Of a stretch of DNA of 64,000 nucleotides, positions 1-9,200 are shown piece after piece. Made by a program: the position numbers and the translations under genes. The DNA comes from Streptomyces sp. HPF1205 (GTDB taxonomy: Bacteria; Actinomycetota; Actinomycetes; Streptomycetales; Streptomycetaceae), in assembly GCF_020400825.1 (NCBI RefSeq), contig NZ_JAINVH010000001.1, positions 124,001 to 188,000 on the forward strand. The letters run 5' to 3'. Under the pieces are notes generated by a model. It was given only the letters and a program-made list of their open reading frames with translations, was not told the origin of the DNA and searched no databases. Position 1 is the stretch's first letter. Each line of letters opens with the position of its first letter.

Positions 1-1
1 C

Positions 2-232
2 GAGCTGAAGCAGGACGGCAGTACGGCCGACCAGATCTTCCCGGTGGCCGAGGTGGTCCGCTACCTCAGCCACTTCATGACGCTCTACCCGGGCGACGTC
101 ATCAACACGGGTACGCCCGCCGGGGTGGCGCTGGGCCGGCCCGACCCCAAGCCGTATCTGCGGCCGGGCGACGTGGTGGAGCTGGAGATCGAGGGCCTGG
201 GCCGCCAGCGGCAGGAGTTCGGGTCCGCCTGA
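2..232 (+). CDS. Fumarylacetoacetate hydrolase family protein, C-terminal fragment
   Basis: Only the last 76 codons are in the window, and the frame is open from base 2. The residues around LYPGDVINTGTPAG and the following LRPGDVVELEIEGLG are the conserved C-terminal strand region of the fumarylacetoacetate hydrolase / 2-hydroxyhepta-2,4-diene-1,7-dioate isomerase family. These enzymes are metal-dependent and cleave or isomerise acylpyruvate-type substrates in aromatic and sugar-acid catabolism. The metal-binding N-terminal part is outside the window, so the substrate cannot be judged. The gene ends 84 nt before the convergent oxidoreductase gene. Confidence 0.8.
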   Translation, partial: ELKQDGSTADQIFPVAEVVRYLSHFMTLYPGDVINTGTPAGVALGRPDPKPYLRPGDVVELEIEGLGRQRQEFGSA

Positions 233-316
233 CGGGGCCGGCCGCAAGGACGCGACCGGCGGGGGCCGCGCCCCTGGGCCCTCCCGGCCGGCGGTCCCCT
301 CCCGGCGGACCGTCGC

Positions 317-1420
317 TCACATCTCGACCGCGCGCCCCGTGGCCGCCGACGTACGGGCGGCTTCCAGGACCTCCAGGCAGGCGACCGCCTCCAGGGCGGT
401 GACGGGCGCAGGTGTGCCGTCGCGCAGGGCGGTGGCCACGCCGGCGTAGAAGGCGGGGTAGTCGCCGGGCAGGGACGGGACGGGCCGGGGTCCGTCGTCG
501 TCGGTGCCGAGGGTGCCCCAGGCGGACTCCGGTACGGCGCCCCAGGAAGAGCCCTCGGCGCCCGCCGTGCCCGGCCGTGAGCCCGCCCGCAGGGCCGCTT
601 CCTGCGGGTCGAGGCCGTGGGTCACGTAGCCGCCGCAGGTGCCCAGGGCGCGCAGGCGCGGGCCGAGGCGGGAGGCGGTGGCGCTCATCCACAGGTGCGA
701 GCGGACCCCGCCGGCGTGGGTGAGGGCGAGGAAGCAGTCGTCGTCAGCGGCTGCCCCGGGGCGGCGGACGTCGGCCTCGGCGTAGACCCGCACGGCCGGG
801 CCGAACAGCGTCAGGGCCTGGTCGACCAGGTGGCTTCCGAGGTCGTAGAGCAGTCCGCCGATCTCCGCCGGGTCGCCCGACTCGCGCCAGCCGCCCTTCA
901 GCCGCGGCCGCCAGCGTTCGAACCGCGACTCGAAGCGGAGCACGTCGCCGAGCCGCCCCTCGGCGAGCAGTGCCCGGAGGGTGCGGAAGTCGCTGTCCCA
1001 GCGGCGGTTGTGGAAGACGGTGAGCAGCAGTCCGCGCGCCTCGGCGAGCGCCGCCAGGGCGCGGCCCTCCCGCGCGGTCCCGGCCAGCGGCTTGTCCACG
1101 ACGACGGGCAGCCCGGCCTCCAGGGCGGCGGTGGCCAGGGGGACGTGGGTGCGGTTGGGGGAGGCGAGCACGACCAGGTCCAGCTCGTCCGCGCGCGCCC
1201 ACACCTCGTCGGCGCCGGCGGCGAACCGTACCCCCGGGTGCTCGGCCAGCGCCGCCGCGCGGCGCCCGGCGTCCCCGGTGACGACCGTGTCCAGGACCAG
1301 GCCGGGCGTCGCGGCGATCAGCGGGGCGTGGAAGAAGGACCCGGCCGGGCCGTATCCGACCAGGGCGACGCGCAGGGGGCCGGGGCCGGGGGTACCGGAG
1401 GGGGTGCCGGGAGCGCTCAT
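317..1420 (-). CDS. Gfo/Idh/MocA family NAD(P)-dependent oxidoreductase
   Basis: A 367-aa protein with an N-terminal Rossmann fold (LRVALVGYGPAGSFFHAPLI, residues about 14-33). It also has the family's EKP-like signature as VVDKPLA, followed by GRALAALAEARGL, HNRRWDSDF and a C-terminal Gfo/Idh/MocA domain with GGLLYDLGSHLVDQ. Family members oxidise or reduce sugars, inositols or related polyols with NAD(P). I chose the ATG at 1420 (MSAPGTPS...), because the open frame upstream of it runs through the operator and into the divergent regulator gene. The ROK repressor starts 57 bp away in the opposite direction with a palindrome between them, so this gene is probably that repressor's target and a sugar or sugar-acid is the likely substrate class. 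Confidence 0.85.
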   Translation of the reverse strand: MSAPGTPSGTPGPGPLRVALVGYGPAGSFFHAPLIAATPGLVLDTVVTGDAGRRAAALAEHPGVRFAAGADEVWARADELDLVVLASPNRTHVPLATAALEAGLPVVVDKPLAGTAREGRALAALAEARGLLLTVFHNRRWDSDFRTLRALLAEGRLGDVLRFESRFERWRPRLKGGWRESGDPAEIGGLLYDLGSHLVDQALTLFGPAVRVYAEADVRRPGAAADDDCFLALTHAGGVRSHLWMSATASRLGPRLRALGTCGGYVTHGLDPQEAALRAGSRPGTAGAEGSSWGAVPESAWGTLGTDDDGPRPVPSLPGDYPAFYAGVATALRDGTPAPVTALEAVACLEVLEAARTSAATGRAVEM

Positions 1421-1426
1421 GCGCGC

Positions 1427-1453
1427 CACTTTGGCAACAGTGTTGCGAAAGTG
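1427..1453. promoter_or_regulatory. 27-bp palindromic operator between oxidoreductase and ROK genes
   Basis: The arms CACTTTGGCAACA and TGTTGCGAAAGTG are inverted repeats around a central G with a single mismatch in 13 positions. The site fills most of the 56-bp gap between the two divergent starts, so a repressor bound here would block both promoters. It is most simply the operator of the adjacent ROK protein, which is an inference from position and symmetry. Confidence 0.75.
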
Positions 1454-1476
1454 CAAGCGCGGGCGACAATGGGCGG

Positions 1477-2601
1477 GTGAACCCGTCCACCGCAGGCGCC
1501 AACCTTCCCGCCCTGCGCAGCCACAACACGGCCCTGGTCCTGACGCTGCTGCGCGAGGCGGCCGGCGCACCGGGCGGCGGCGGGCTCAGCCGGCCGGAGC
1601 TGGCCGAGCGCACCGGCCTCACCCCGCAGGCGGTCAGCAAGATCGCCGCCCGGCTGCGGGCCGAGGGACTGGTGGAGGAGGCGGGCAGGCGCGCCTCGAC
1701 CGGCGGCAAGCCGCGCACCGACCTGCGGCTGGCGGCCGGCTCGCGGTATGCGGCCGGCGCCCACCTCGACGGCGAACGCCTGACCGCCGTCCTCACCGAC
1801 CTCGCAGGACGTGCCGTCGCCGACCGCACCCTGCCGCTCGACCTGGGCCGCCCGGTGGAGGAGGGGCTGGCCGCGATCGCCGCGGGCCTGCGTACGGTCC
1901 TGGCGGCGGCCCCCGCGCCCGTCCTGGGGGTCGGCGTCGGCATGCGCGGCCCCCTCGACCACACCACAGGTGTCCTGCACCGCGTCACAGGGCACCCGCA
2001 CTGGGCGGGGTGCCCGCTGCGCGCGGAACTGGCCGCCCGGCTCGGCCTGCCGGTGGTGGTCGACAAGAACACGAACGCGGCGGCGCTGGCCGTCCTCGCC
2101 CACGGCTCGGCCGGGCCGGCCGGCTCGTCCTTCGCGTACCTGCACCTCGGCACGGGCCTGGGCGCCGGACTCGTGCTCGGCGGCGTCCTCCACCGCGGCG
2201 GGCGCACCGGGGCGGGGGAGTTCGGGCACCAGGTGGTGCGGCTCGACGGGCCCGAGTGCCGGTGCGGCAACCGCGGCTGCCTGGAGGCGCTGTGCCTGGC
2301 CGCCGCCGGGGCGGGGGACCTGCGGGGCGCGGCCCGGCTGCTCGGCGTGGGTGCCGCGAACCTGGCCGCGCTGCTGGACATCGACCAGGTCGTCCTGGGC
2401 GGCGGCACGGTCGCCGCCGACCCCGCCCTGTTCCGCGACGAGGTCGCCGCGGTGCTCTCGCGGTACGGCAGGCCGCTGCCGGTGGCCGTCGGCGGCCCCC
2501 GTGCCGTCGCCGAGGGGGCCGCGCTGCTCGCCCTCGCACCGCTGTTCGGCGGATCCGCCGCGCCCGGCGGAACGACGCCCGCCGCGACGCCCGGGCCGTG
2601 A
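1477..2601 (+). CDS. ROK family transcriptional repressor
   Basis: A 374-aa protein. A winged helix-turn-helix (about residues 36-75, GLSRPELAERTGLTPQAVSKIAARL) is followed by a ROK domain with the zinc-binding signature ECRCGNRGCLEAL near residue 260. ROK repressors bind DNA and release it on binding a sugar or sugar phosphate. The region between the zinc motif and the conserved LLDIDQVVLGGGTV strand is shorter than in family members I know, by roughly 25-30 residues. It may therefore be a compact or degenerate sugar-binding version. The start is GTG at 1477. The gene is divergent from a Gfo/Idh/MocA oxidoreductase and has a palindromic operator between them, so autoregulation is likely. Confidence 0.88.
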   Translation: MNPSTAGANLPALRSHNTALVLTLLREAAGAPGGGGLSRPELAERTGLTPQAVSKIAARLRAEGLVEEAGRRASTGGKPRTDLRLAAGSRYAAGAHLDGERLTAVLTDLAGRAVADRTLPLDLGRPVEEGLAAIAAGLRTVLAAAPAPVLGVGVGMRGPLDHTTGVLHRVTGHPHWAGCPLRAELAARLGLPVVVDKNTNAAALAVLAHGSAGPAGSSFAYLHLGTGLGAGLVLGGVLHRGGRTGAGEFGHQVVRLDGPECRCGNRGCLEALCLAAAGAGDLRGAARLLGVGAANLAALLDIDQVVLGGGTVAADPALFRDEVAAVLSRYGRPLPVAVGGPRAVAEGAALLALAPLFGGSAAPGGTTPAATPGP

Positions 2602-2709
2602 CGCGCGCCACCGCCCCGACCAGCAGACGAGACGCCCGGGGCGGCGCCGGACGGCCCCGGCTACGCTGGGGCTCCGCACGCGCGTGCCGAGGACAGGAGA
2701 AACGATTCC

Positions 2710-3489
2710 GTGTCGACCCGCAAGCCCATCGAGTCGTGGCTCACCGACATGGACGGAGTGCTCATCCACGAGGGCACTCCCGTCCCGGGGGCCGACGCCT
2801 TCCTCAAGGGACTCAAGGAGTCCGGCAAACCGTTCCTCGTACTGACCAACAACTCCATCTACACCCCGCGCGACCTGCACGCGCGCCTGTCCCGCATGGG
2901 CCTGGACGTGCCGGTGGCCAACATCTGGACCTCCGCCCTGGCCACCGCGAAGTTCCTGGACGACCAGCGCCCCGGCGGCACCGCCTACGTCATCGGCGAG
3001 GCCGGCCTGACCACCGCGCTGCACGACGTCGGTTACGTGCTGACCGACCACGAGCCGGACTACGTCGTCCTCGGCGAGACCCGCACCTACAGCTTCGAGG
3101 CGCTCACCAAGGCGATCCGCCTGATCAACGGCGGTGCCCGCTTCCTGTGCACGAACCCGGACGAGACCGGTCCGTCCCCGGAGGGCGTGCTGCCCGCGGC
3201 CGGCTCGGTGGCCGCGCTGATCACCAAGGCCACCGGCAAGGCGCCGTACTTCGTCGGCAAGCCCAACCCGCTGATGATGCGTGCCGGGCTCAACGCGATC
3301 GGCGCTCACTCCGAGTCCAGCGCCATGATCGGCGACCGGATGGACACCGACGTGCTGGCCGGCCTGGAGTCCGGGATGACGACCTTCCTCGTCCTGACCG
3401 GGCTGACGCAGGCCGGGGACATAGACCGCTACCCGTTCCGGCCCTCCCGGGTGGTCGACTCGATCGCCGACCTGGTCGCCGAGATCTGA
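2710..3489 (+). CDS. HAD-IIA (NagD-like) phosphatase
   Basis: A 259-aa protein of the haloacid dehalogenase superfamily, subfamily IIA. It has motif I with the nucleophile as DMDGVLIHEG (Asp13, Asp15), motif II in FLVLTNNS, the conserved lysine in YFVGKPNPL and motif III GDRMDTDVLAGLESGM. NagD-like enzymes dephosphorylate nucleoside or sugar phosphates in the cytoplasm. The start is the GTG at 2710, preceded by AGGAGAAACGATTCC, a good ribosome binding site. It lies 108 nt after the ROK gene and is probably transcribed independently. The real substrate cannot be read from the sequence. Confidence 0.9.
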   Translation: MSTRKPIESWLTDMDGVLIHEGTPVPGADAFLKGLKESGKPFLVLTNNSIYTPRDLHARLSRMGLDVPVANIWTSALATAKFLDDQRPGGTAYVIGEAGLTTALHDVGYVLTDHEPDYVVLGETRTYSFEALTKAIRLINGGARFLCTNPDETGPSPEGVLPAAGSVAALITKATGKAPYFVGKPNPLMMRAGLNAIGAHSESSAMIGDRMDTDVLAGLESGMTTFLVLTGLTQAGDIDRYPFRPSRVVDSIADLVAEI

Positions 3490-3622
3490 CGGCGTTCACG
3501 GTAAGTGTCCGAGCCGTCACCCGGGCGGCGCAGCACCGCGTGCGCCGCGCCGCCGGCCCGGGGATCTTCGTAGACACCGGGCGCGAGTCCGCGCGCCCGG
3601 CCGACGCGGAGGTCCTGATCCC

Positions 3623-4528
3623 ATGTTCGGTCCCACACCGCCCGCCCTCGCCGCCGCCGGCGCGGCCGTGGTGCTCGCCGTCGGAGGGCTGACCGCCCTC
3701 CCGGTGCCGGCCGCCGCCGCGATCGGCGCCCCGGGGGTGAGCAGGTCCACGACCACCGACAGCCCCGGCGGCGCGTCGGTGTCCTCCGGCGAGGCTCCCA
3801 CGGCCCCGGCGGCCGGAACCGGCAGCGATACCGGGACCGGCACCGGCACCGGCACCGACGCGGGCACGGACAGCGGCGCCGGTACGGACGCGGCGGGCGA
3901 TCCGGGCGCCGCCGACCCCGGCTCGGCCGACCCGGGCTCCATCGGGCCCGACGCGGCCGCCGGCTCCTCCACCGGCCAGGGGGCCGGTACGGGCGGCTCC
4001 GCGGGATCGGGCACGTCGGGATCCGGTACGTCGGGATCCGGTACGTCGGGCTCGGGATGGCACGGCATGGACGTCACCCCGCGGACGGCCGCGCCCGGCG
4101 CGGAGGTCACCGTACGCCTGACCGCCTCCTGCTCGGGCGCCCATGAGGCCAAGGCGAGCGCGGACGTGTTCGTCAGCCCCGTCACCCTGGCCCCGGCGCG
4201 GGACGGCAACGGCCTGGAGGGCCAGGCGTTCGTCAAGTCCGACGCGACCCCCGGTTCGTACACCGTCTCCGTCGAGTGCGACGGCGTGGCCGCCTCGGCG
4301 ACGGCGACCCTCACGATCGGGACGGGCGGCGGCACCACCGGCACGCCCGCCGGCCCGGGGGGCCCGCAGCGCCCGGAACCGGCCGGCGGCGGCGGTACGG
4401 CGCAGCTTGCGGCCGGTCCCGCGGTGGCCGGTACGAGTACGGGCGCGCTGCTGGCCACCGGCGGGTTCGCGGCGGCCGGGCTGACCGGGCTGGTCCTGCA
4501 CCGGCGGCGCGGCGCGAACCGCGGCTGA
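3623..4528 (+). CDS. Secreted surface protein, probable sortase substrate (LLATG signal)
   Basis: A 301-aa protein with an N-terminal hydrophobic signal (VVLAVGGLTALPVPAAAA). A long Gly/Ser/Thr/Asp linker follows (about residues 50-150, ending in GTSGSG units repeated three times), then one globular region (about 150-235, WHGMDVTPRTAAPGAEVTVRL, two cysteines). The C-terminus reads LLATGG, hydrophobic stretch, HRRRGANRG, the layout of a cell-wall sorting signal with the second position L instead of P or A. A sortase gene starts 3 nt after its stop. The globular region resembles secreted Streptomyces proteins of unknown function. No enzyme motif is visible. Confidence 0.7.
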   Translation: MFGPTPPALAAAGAAVVLAVGGLTALPVPAAAAIGAPGVSRSTTTDSPGGASVSSGEAPTAPAAGTGSDTGTGTGTGTDAGTDSGAGTDAAGDPGAADPGSADPGSIGPDAAAGSSTGQGAGTGGSAGSGTSGSGTSGSGTSGSGWHGMDVTPRTAAPGAEVTVRLTASCSGAHEAKASADVFVSPVTLAPARDGNGLEGQAFVKSDATPGSYTVSVECDGVAASATATLTIGTGGGTTGTPAGPGGPQRPEPAGGGGTAQLAAGPAVAGTSTGALLATGGFAAAGLTGLVLHRRRGANRG

Positions 4529-4531
4529 CGG

Positions 4532-5206
4532 ATGTTCGGCCCGGACGACGAGGCCGAGCCGCGGCCGGACAGCAGGACGTGGACGGCCGTCGCGGTGGGC
4601 ATGCTGCTGCTGGCCGCGTGGCTGACCGGGCACGGGGCGGTCGGGGGCGGCGCGAGGGCGCTGCCGGCCGCGGCCGCCGCCGCGAGGCCGGCCGGCGCGG
4701 GCCCCGCCGCCCTGCCCCACCCGGCCCACGCGCCCCTGCCCCCCGCGCGTCCGGTCCGCCTCGACATCCCCTCCATCGGCCTGCACGCCGACCTGGTGGG
4801 CCGGGGCCTGCGCGACGGGGCGGTCGACCCGCCGCCGTACGACACCCCCGACGTCGCCGGCTGGTACCGCGACGGCCCCGCGCCCGGGGCGCCGGGCGCC
4901 GCCCTCATCGTCGGCCACGTCGACACCGAGACGCGCGCGGCGGTGTTCTACCTGCTGCCCACCGTCCGTACCGGCGCGCGCATCGACGTCACCCGGGCGG
5001 ATCACACGGTCGCGCGGTTCACCGCGTACGCGGTCACCACCGTCCCCAAGGCCCGCTTCGACCCGGCCCTGGTCTACGGCCACGGCCCCACCGGCCGCCC
5101 CGAGCTGCGCCTCATCACCTGCGGCGGGCCCTTCGACCGCGCCACCCGGACCTACTCCGCCAACGTCGTGGTCGCCGCCGCCCTCACCGGCTCCCGCCCC
5201 GCCTGA
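4532..5206 (+). CDS. Class F sortase
   Basis: A 224-aa transpeptidase with an N-terminal membrane segment (VAVGMLLLAAWLTG). A proline-rich linker leads to a sortase domain starting near RLDIPSIGLHADLV. Catalytic His129 lies in VGHVDT and catalytic Cys197 in LRLITCGG, and the arginine follows in FDRATRTYSANVVV. Class F sortases are the short actinobacterial type that cleave a C-terminal sorting signal and attach the protein to the cell surface. The gene follows a secreted protein with an LLATG-type tail by 3 nt, so the pair is probably a co-transcribed enzyme and substrate. It ends in a gap that contains a 22-nt tandem duplication. Confidence 0.88.
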   Translation: MFGPDDEAEPRPDSRTWTAVAVGMLLLAAWLTGHGAVGGGARALPAAAAAARPAGAGPAALPHPAHAPLPPARPVRLDIPSIGLHADLVGRGLRDGAVDPPPYDTPDVAGWYRDGPAPGAPGAALIVGHVDTETRAAVFYLLPTVRTGARIDVTRADHTVARFTAYAVTTVPKARFDPALVYGHGPTGRPELRLITCGGPFDRATRTYSANVVVAAALTGSRPA

Positions 5207-5250
5207 CCCGGCCCCGCGAACCGGCCGGCCCGGCCCCGCGAAGCGGCCGG
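5207..5250. repeat. 22-nt tandem duplication in a convergent gap
   Basis: Units 5207-5228 and 5229-5250 are identical except for one base (CCCGGCCCCGCGAA then C or G, then CGGCCGG). Each contains the self-complementary CCGGCC core, so the gap can fold and may act in termination. There is no T-tract. Confidence 0.6.
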
Positions 5251-5263
5251 CCCGCCGCGAACG

Positions 5264-6094
5264 TCACGCCGCCGGGTCGGGGGTCAGGTCGACCGAACGC
5301 GACAGCACCTCCCGCGCCAGGTCCGCCAGCCGCATCCGCCGTGCCCGCGCGTGCCGCCGCAGGATGAGGAACGCCTCGTCGACGCCCATGTCCCAGCGCT
5401 CGGCGAGCAGCCCCTTGGCCTGCTCGACCAGGACGCGGCTGTCGAGGGCGGACTGGAGCTGCGCGGACAGCAGCTCGTAGCGGTGCCGGGCGCGCCGCTG
5501 GAGCACGCCGACCGTGGCGGCGTCGGCGAGGGCTCTGGCCAGGGCGGCGGCGTCCGGCGTGAGCGGCCCCGGCGAGGCCCGGAAGAGGCAGACCGCCCCG
5601 ATGACCTCCTCCTGGCGCCTCATGGGCACCGCGAAGACCGCCGCGTAGCCGCACTCCAGCGCCTTCCCGGCGAACGCGGCCCACCGCCCGCCGTCCGCCG
5701 CCAGGTCCGGCGCCTCCACCGGCTCGCCGCCGCGCAGGCAGTCCAGGCCCGGGCCGGCCCCGAACTCCTGCTCGGCCAGGCCCAGCAGCCGCGCCCGTTC
5801 GCAGGAAGCCGCGGCCACCCGCGGCTGCCCACTGCCGTCGGCGAGCAGCAGACCGGCCGCCTCCACTCCCACCAGCTCCACGCACCGGTCGGCCAGCAGC
5901 GCCGGCACCCCGGTGGCTTCGCTGTCCTCCTCAAGGGTGTCCGCAAGGGCTACACACGCGGCCAGCAGCCGTGCCCCCGATTCACCGCCCACGGCACCGT
6001 CCCCCTCGCTCCGCGCACCCCGCCGTCGGTTCACCCCGAGTATCGCCGCCCCGTGCGGCCGCCGCGGCACCGGCTCGCTCGCCACTTGCCGCAA
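5264..6094 (-). CDS. GAF and ANTAR domain protein, putative RNA-binding antiterminator
   Basis: A 276-aa protein. A GAF sensor domain (about residues 50-195, LLADRCVELVGVEAAGLLLAD through VIGAVCLFRASPG) is followed by an ANTAR domain (about 205-260, QLQSALDSRVLVEQAKGLLA, then DMGVDEAFLILRRHARA). ANTAR domains bind paired hairpins in leader RNA and prevent termination, and GAF domains sense small molecules or partner proteins. Such GAF-ANTAR proteins are numerous in Streptomyces and their targets are mostly unknown. The ATG at 6094 is the longest start; the true start could be slightly internal, since the first ~30 residues are not conserved-looking. Confidence 0.85.
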   Translation of the reverse strand: MRQVASEPVPRRPHGAAILGVNRRRGARSEGDGAVGGESGARLLAACVALADTLEEDSEATGVPALLADRCVELVGVEAAGLLLADGSGQPRVAAASCERARLLGLAEQEFGAGPGLDCLRGGEPVEAPDLAADGGRWAAFAGKALECGYAAVFAVPMRRQEEVIGAVCLFRASPGPLTPDAAALARALADAATVGVLQRRARHRYELLSAQLQSALDSRVLVEQAKGLLAERWDMGVDEAFLILRRHARARRMRLADLAREVLSRSVDLTPDPAA

Positions 6095-6298
6095 TCCATG
6101 TCCGGATCAGTGCCCCGGAACCACGCCCGCAACCCGCCTCCCACGAGCACCGGCAGGCACCAGGAAGGCGCACCGCGAACACACCGCGAAGGCACCACCC
6201 GGCTCCCGAGCGGGCGGTGCCGGGCATACGACCGGCCGGGCGGACGCGGCCGGTCCGGCATATCTTGGCAAACGGTGCGATCCCCTCAGGAGGTCCCG

Positions 6299-9200
6299 AT
6301 GCCCGTGCGTGAGCCGAAGGCCGGGTCACTGCGGCCGCCGCCCCCGGAGCGGCCCGCCCCGGACCGGGTCGGGGACGAAAGGGCCGGGGGCACCCCGGCA
6401 GGACTGCGGGACGGCCTGGCCGCGCTGCTCGGCCCGGACAAGGTGCTCGGCGGCGTCTCCGACCTGGTGAGGTACGCGTCGGACGCGAGCCCGTACCGCT
6501 TCGTGCCCCAGGTGGTGGTGGTCCCGCAGAGCGTGCAGGACGTGGTCAGGCTGATGGAGTACGCCAGGCGGGAGCGCCGCAGCCTCGTCTTCCGGGCGGC
6601 CGGCACGAGCCTGGCCGGGCAGGCCCAGGGCGAGGACATCCTGGTGGACGTGCGCCGCCACTTCAGCGGGGTCGACGTGGAGGCGGCCGGCACACGCGCC
6701 CGCATACTGCCCGGCACCGTGCTGGCCAGGGCGAACGCCGCGCTGGCCCGGTACGGCAGGGTGCTCGGGCCCGACCCCGCGAGCGCCGCGGCGGCCACCG
6801 TGGGCGGCGTCCTGGCCACCAACGCCTCGGGGCCGGCGGGCGGACCCGCCCACGACTCGTACCGCACGGTCGTGTCGCTGACGGCCGTGCTGCCGTCCGG
6901 GACCGTGCTGGACACCGCCGACCCCGACGCGGACGCGGCGCTGGCGGCCGCCGAGCCCGAACTGTTCCAGGGGCTGCTCGACCTGCGCGACGAGATCGAG
7001 GCAGACCCCGCGCTGACCGCCCGTATCCGCGCCAAGCACGCGATCCCGAACGCCGGCGGCTACCGGCTGGACGCCTTCCTCGACGCCGAGACCCCGGCGC
7101 AGATCCTGCGCGGGCTGCTGATCGGCTCCCAGGGCACCCTCGGTTTCGTCGCCGAGGCGGTCTACGCGACGCTGCCGCTGCGGCCCGCGGTCACCACGGC
7201 CGCGCTGTTCTTCCCCACGCTGCCGGCCGCCGCGGCGGCCGTACCGCTGTTCGCGCAAGGGGGCGCGGCGGCGGTGGAGCTGCTGGACGGCCGCACCCTG
7301 CGGGCCTGCGCGAGTGTCGAGGGCGTGCCGCCGCAGTGGGCCGCGCTGCCCGCCGAGTGCGCGGCGCTGCTGGTGGAGTTCCGCGCCGCCGACGAGGTCG
7401 AACTGGCCGCGTACGAGCGGGTCGCCCGGCGTCTGTGCGACGACCTGGGCCTGGTGCGGCCGGTGCCCTCGGCGGTCAACGCGTTCACCCGCGACCGCGA
7501 GGCGACGGCCGCGCTGTGGCGGGCGGCCCGGCAGGCGTTCGTGGCCGCGCCGGGCGCCGCCCGCCCGCCGGGCACCACGCTGGTCGGCGCGGACTTCGCG
7601 GTGCCGCCCGACCGGCTCGCGCACGTCTGCGCGGAACTGGTCGCACTGCAGCGGCGGTACGGTTTCGCCGCCGCGGTCGCCGGCCACGCGGCCCAGGGCG
7701 CGCTGCGCTTCCCGCTGGCGTTCGACCCCGCCGACCCGGCGGACACCGAGCGGTACGCCGCCTTCCTGGACGACTTCTGCCGGACCGTCGTCGAGCGCTT
7801 CGACGGCTCCCTGACGGCCCGGCACGGCACGGGCCGGGCACTGGCGCCGTACCTGGAGGCGGAGTGGGGCCCGCGGGCGAGCGCCCTGATGTGGCGGGTC
7901 AAACGCCTGCTGGACCCAGACGCCGTCCTGGCCCCCCGGGTGGTGCTCGACCAGGACCCGCGCGGCCACCTGCGCGGCCTGAAGACGTTCCCGGCGATCG
8001 AGGCGGTCGCCGACTCCTGCGTCGAGTGCGGCCTGTGCGAGCCGGTGTGCCCCAGCCGCGACCTGACCACCTCGCCCCGGCAGCGGATCGTGCTGCGCCG
8101 CGAGATGTTCCGCCAGCCGCCCGGCTCCCCGGTCCTGGACCGGCTCCTGGACGCCTACGGGTACGACGCCGTCGACACCTGCGCCGGCGAGTCGCTGTGC
8201 CGTACCTCCTGCCCGGCCGGCATCGACACCGGCGCGCTGATGCGGGACTTCCGGGCCGGCCGCCACACCCGCGCGCGCGAACGCGCCGCCACCGCCCTGG
8301 CCGGCCACTGGCGCGCCGCCGAGCGCGCCGCCCGGACCGCGGCAGCCGGCGCCGCCGCGGCCGCTCCCGTACGGCGCCGGTCCCCGGCCCGCCTGCTCAC
8401 CGGGCCGCTACGGGGAGCCGGACGCGGCCGCGGGACGGCGGCCGGAGACGGAGGCACGGGCGGAGCCGCGAGCACGGCCGGGGCCGGGAGCACGGGCGGA
8501 AGCGGGGGCGCGAGCGCAACAGGGAGCGGCGGGCCCGCGGACGCCCGGCCGCCGGGCCTTCCCGGGCCCGCGCCCCGGCTGCCGCGCACCGGGCAGCAGG
8601 GCGCGGCAGCCGTCTACTTCCCCTCCTGCGCCTGCCGGATCCTCGGGCCGCCCGCGGGCTCCGCCGGGCCGTGGCTGCCCGAGGCGCTGGTCGCCGTCTC
8701 CGCGCGCGCCGGACTGCCGGTGTGGATCCCGCCCGACGTCGCCGGCACCTGCTGCGCCGCCCCCTGGTACGAGCAGGGCCTTGACGAGGCCACCGTGGTG
8801 ATGGCCAACAGGGTCGTGGAGCAGGCGTGGACGTGGACCACCGGGGGACGGCTGCCGGTCGTGGTCGACGCCGCGTCCTGCACGCTGGGCCTGACCCAGC
8901 AGGTCGTGCCCTACCTCACCGACGCCAACCGCGAACTGCACGGCGAGCTGACCGTGCTCGACTCCGTGGTGTGGGCCGCGGAGCACCTGCTGCCCCGGCT
9001 CACCGTCCGCGACCGCGTGGACTCCGCCGTCCTCCACCCGGCCTGCGCGGCCCGCCACCTGGACGCCGACGGCGCCTTCCTCGCCGTCGCCCGCGCCTGC
9101 GCCCGCGAGGTCGTCCTCCCCGACGACGCCGGCTGCTGCGCCCTCACCCCTCGCGCCGTGCGCCACCCCGCCCTGAGCGCCGCGGCCACCCGCCGCGAGG

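Noticed and set aside
981..3692. 900-aa plus-strand ORF spanning three genes
   Set aside because: It overlaps the oxidoreductase, ROK and HAD genes in other frames and is Arg/Pro/Gly-rich as expected for a high-GC shadow frame.
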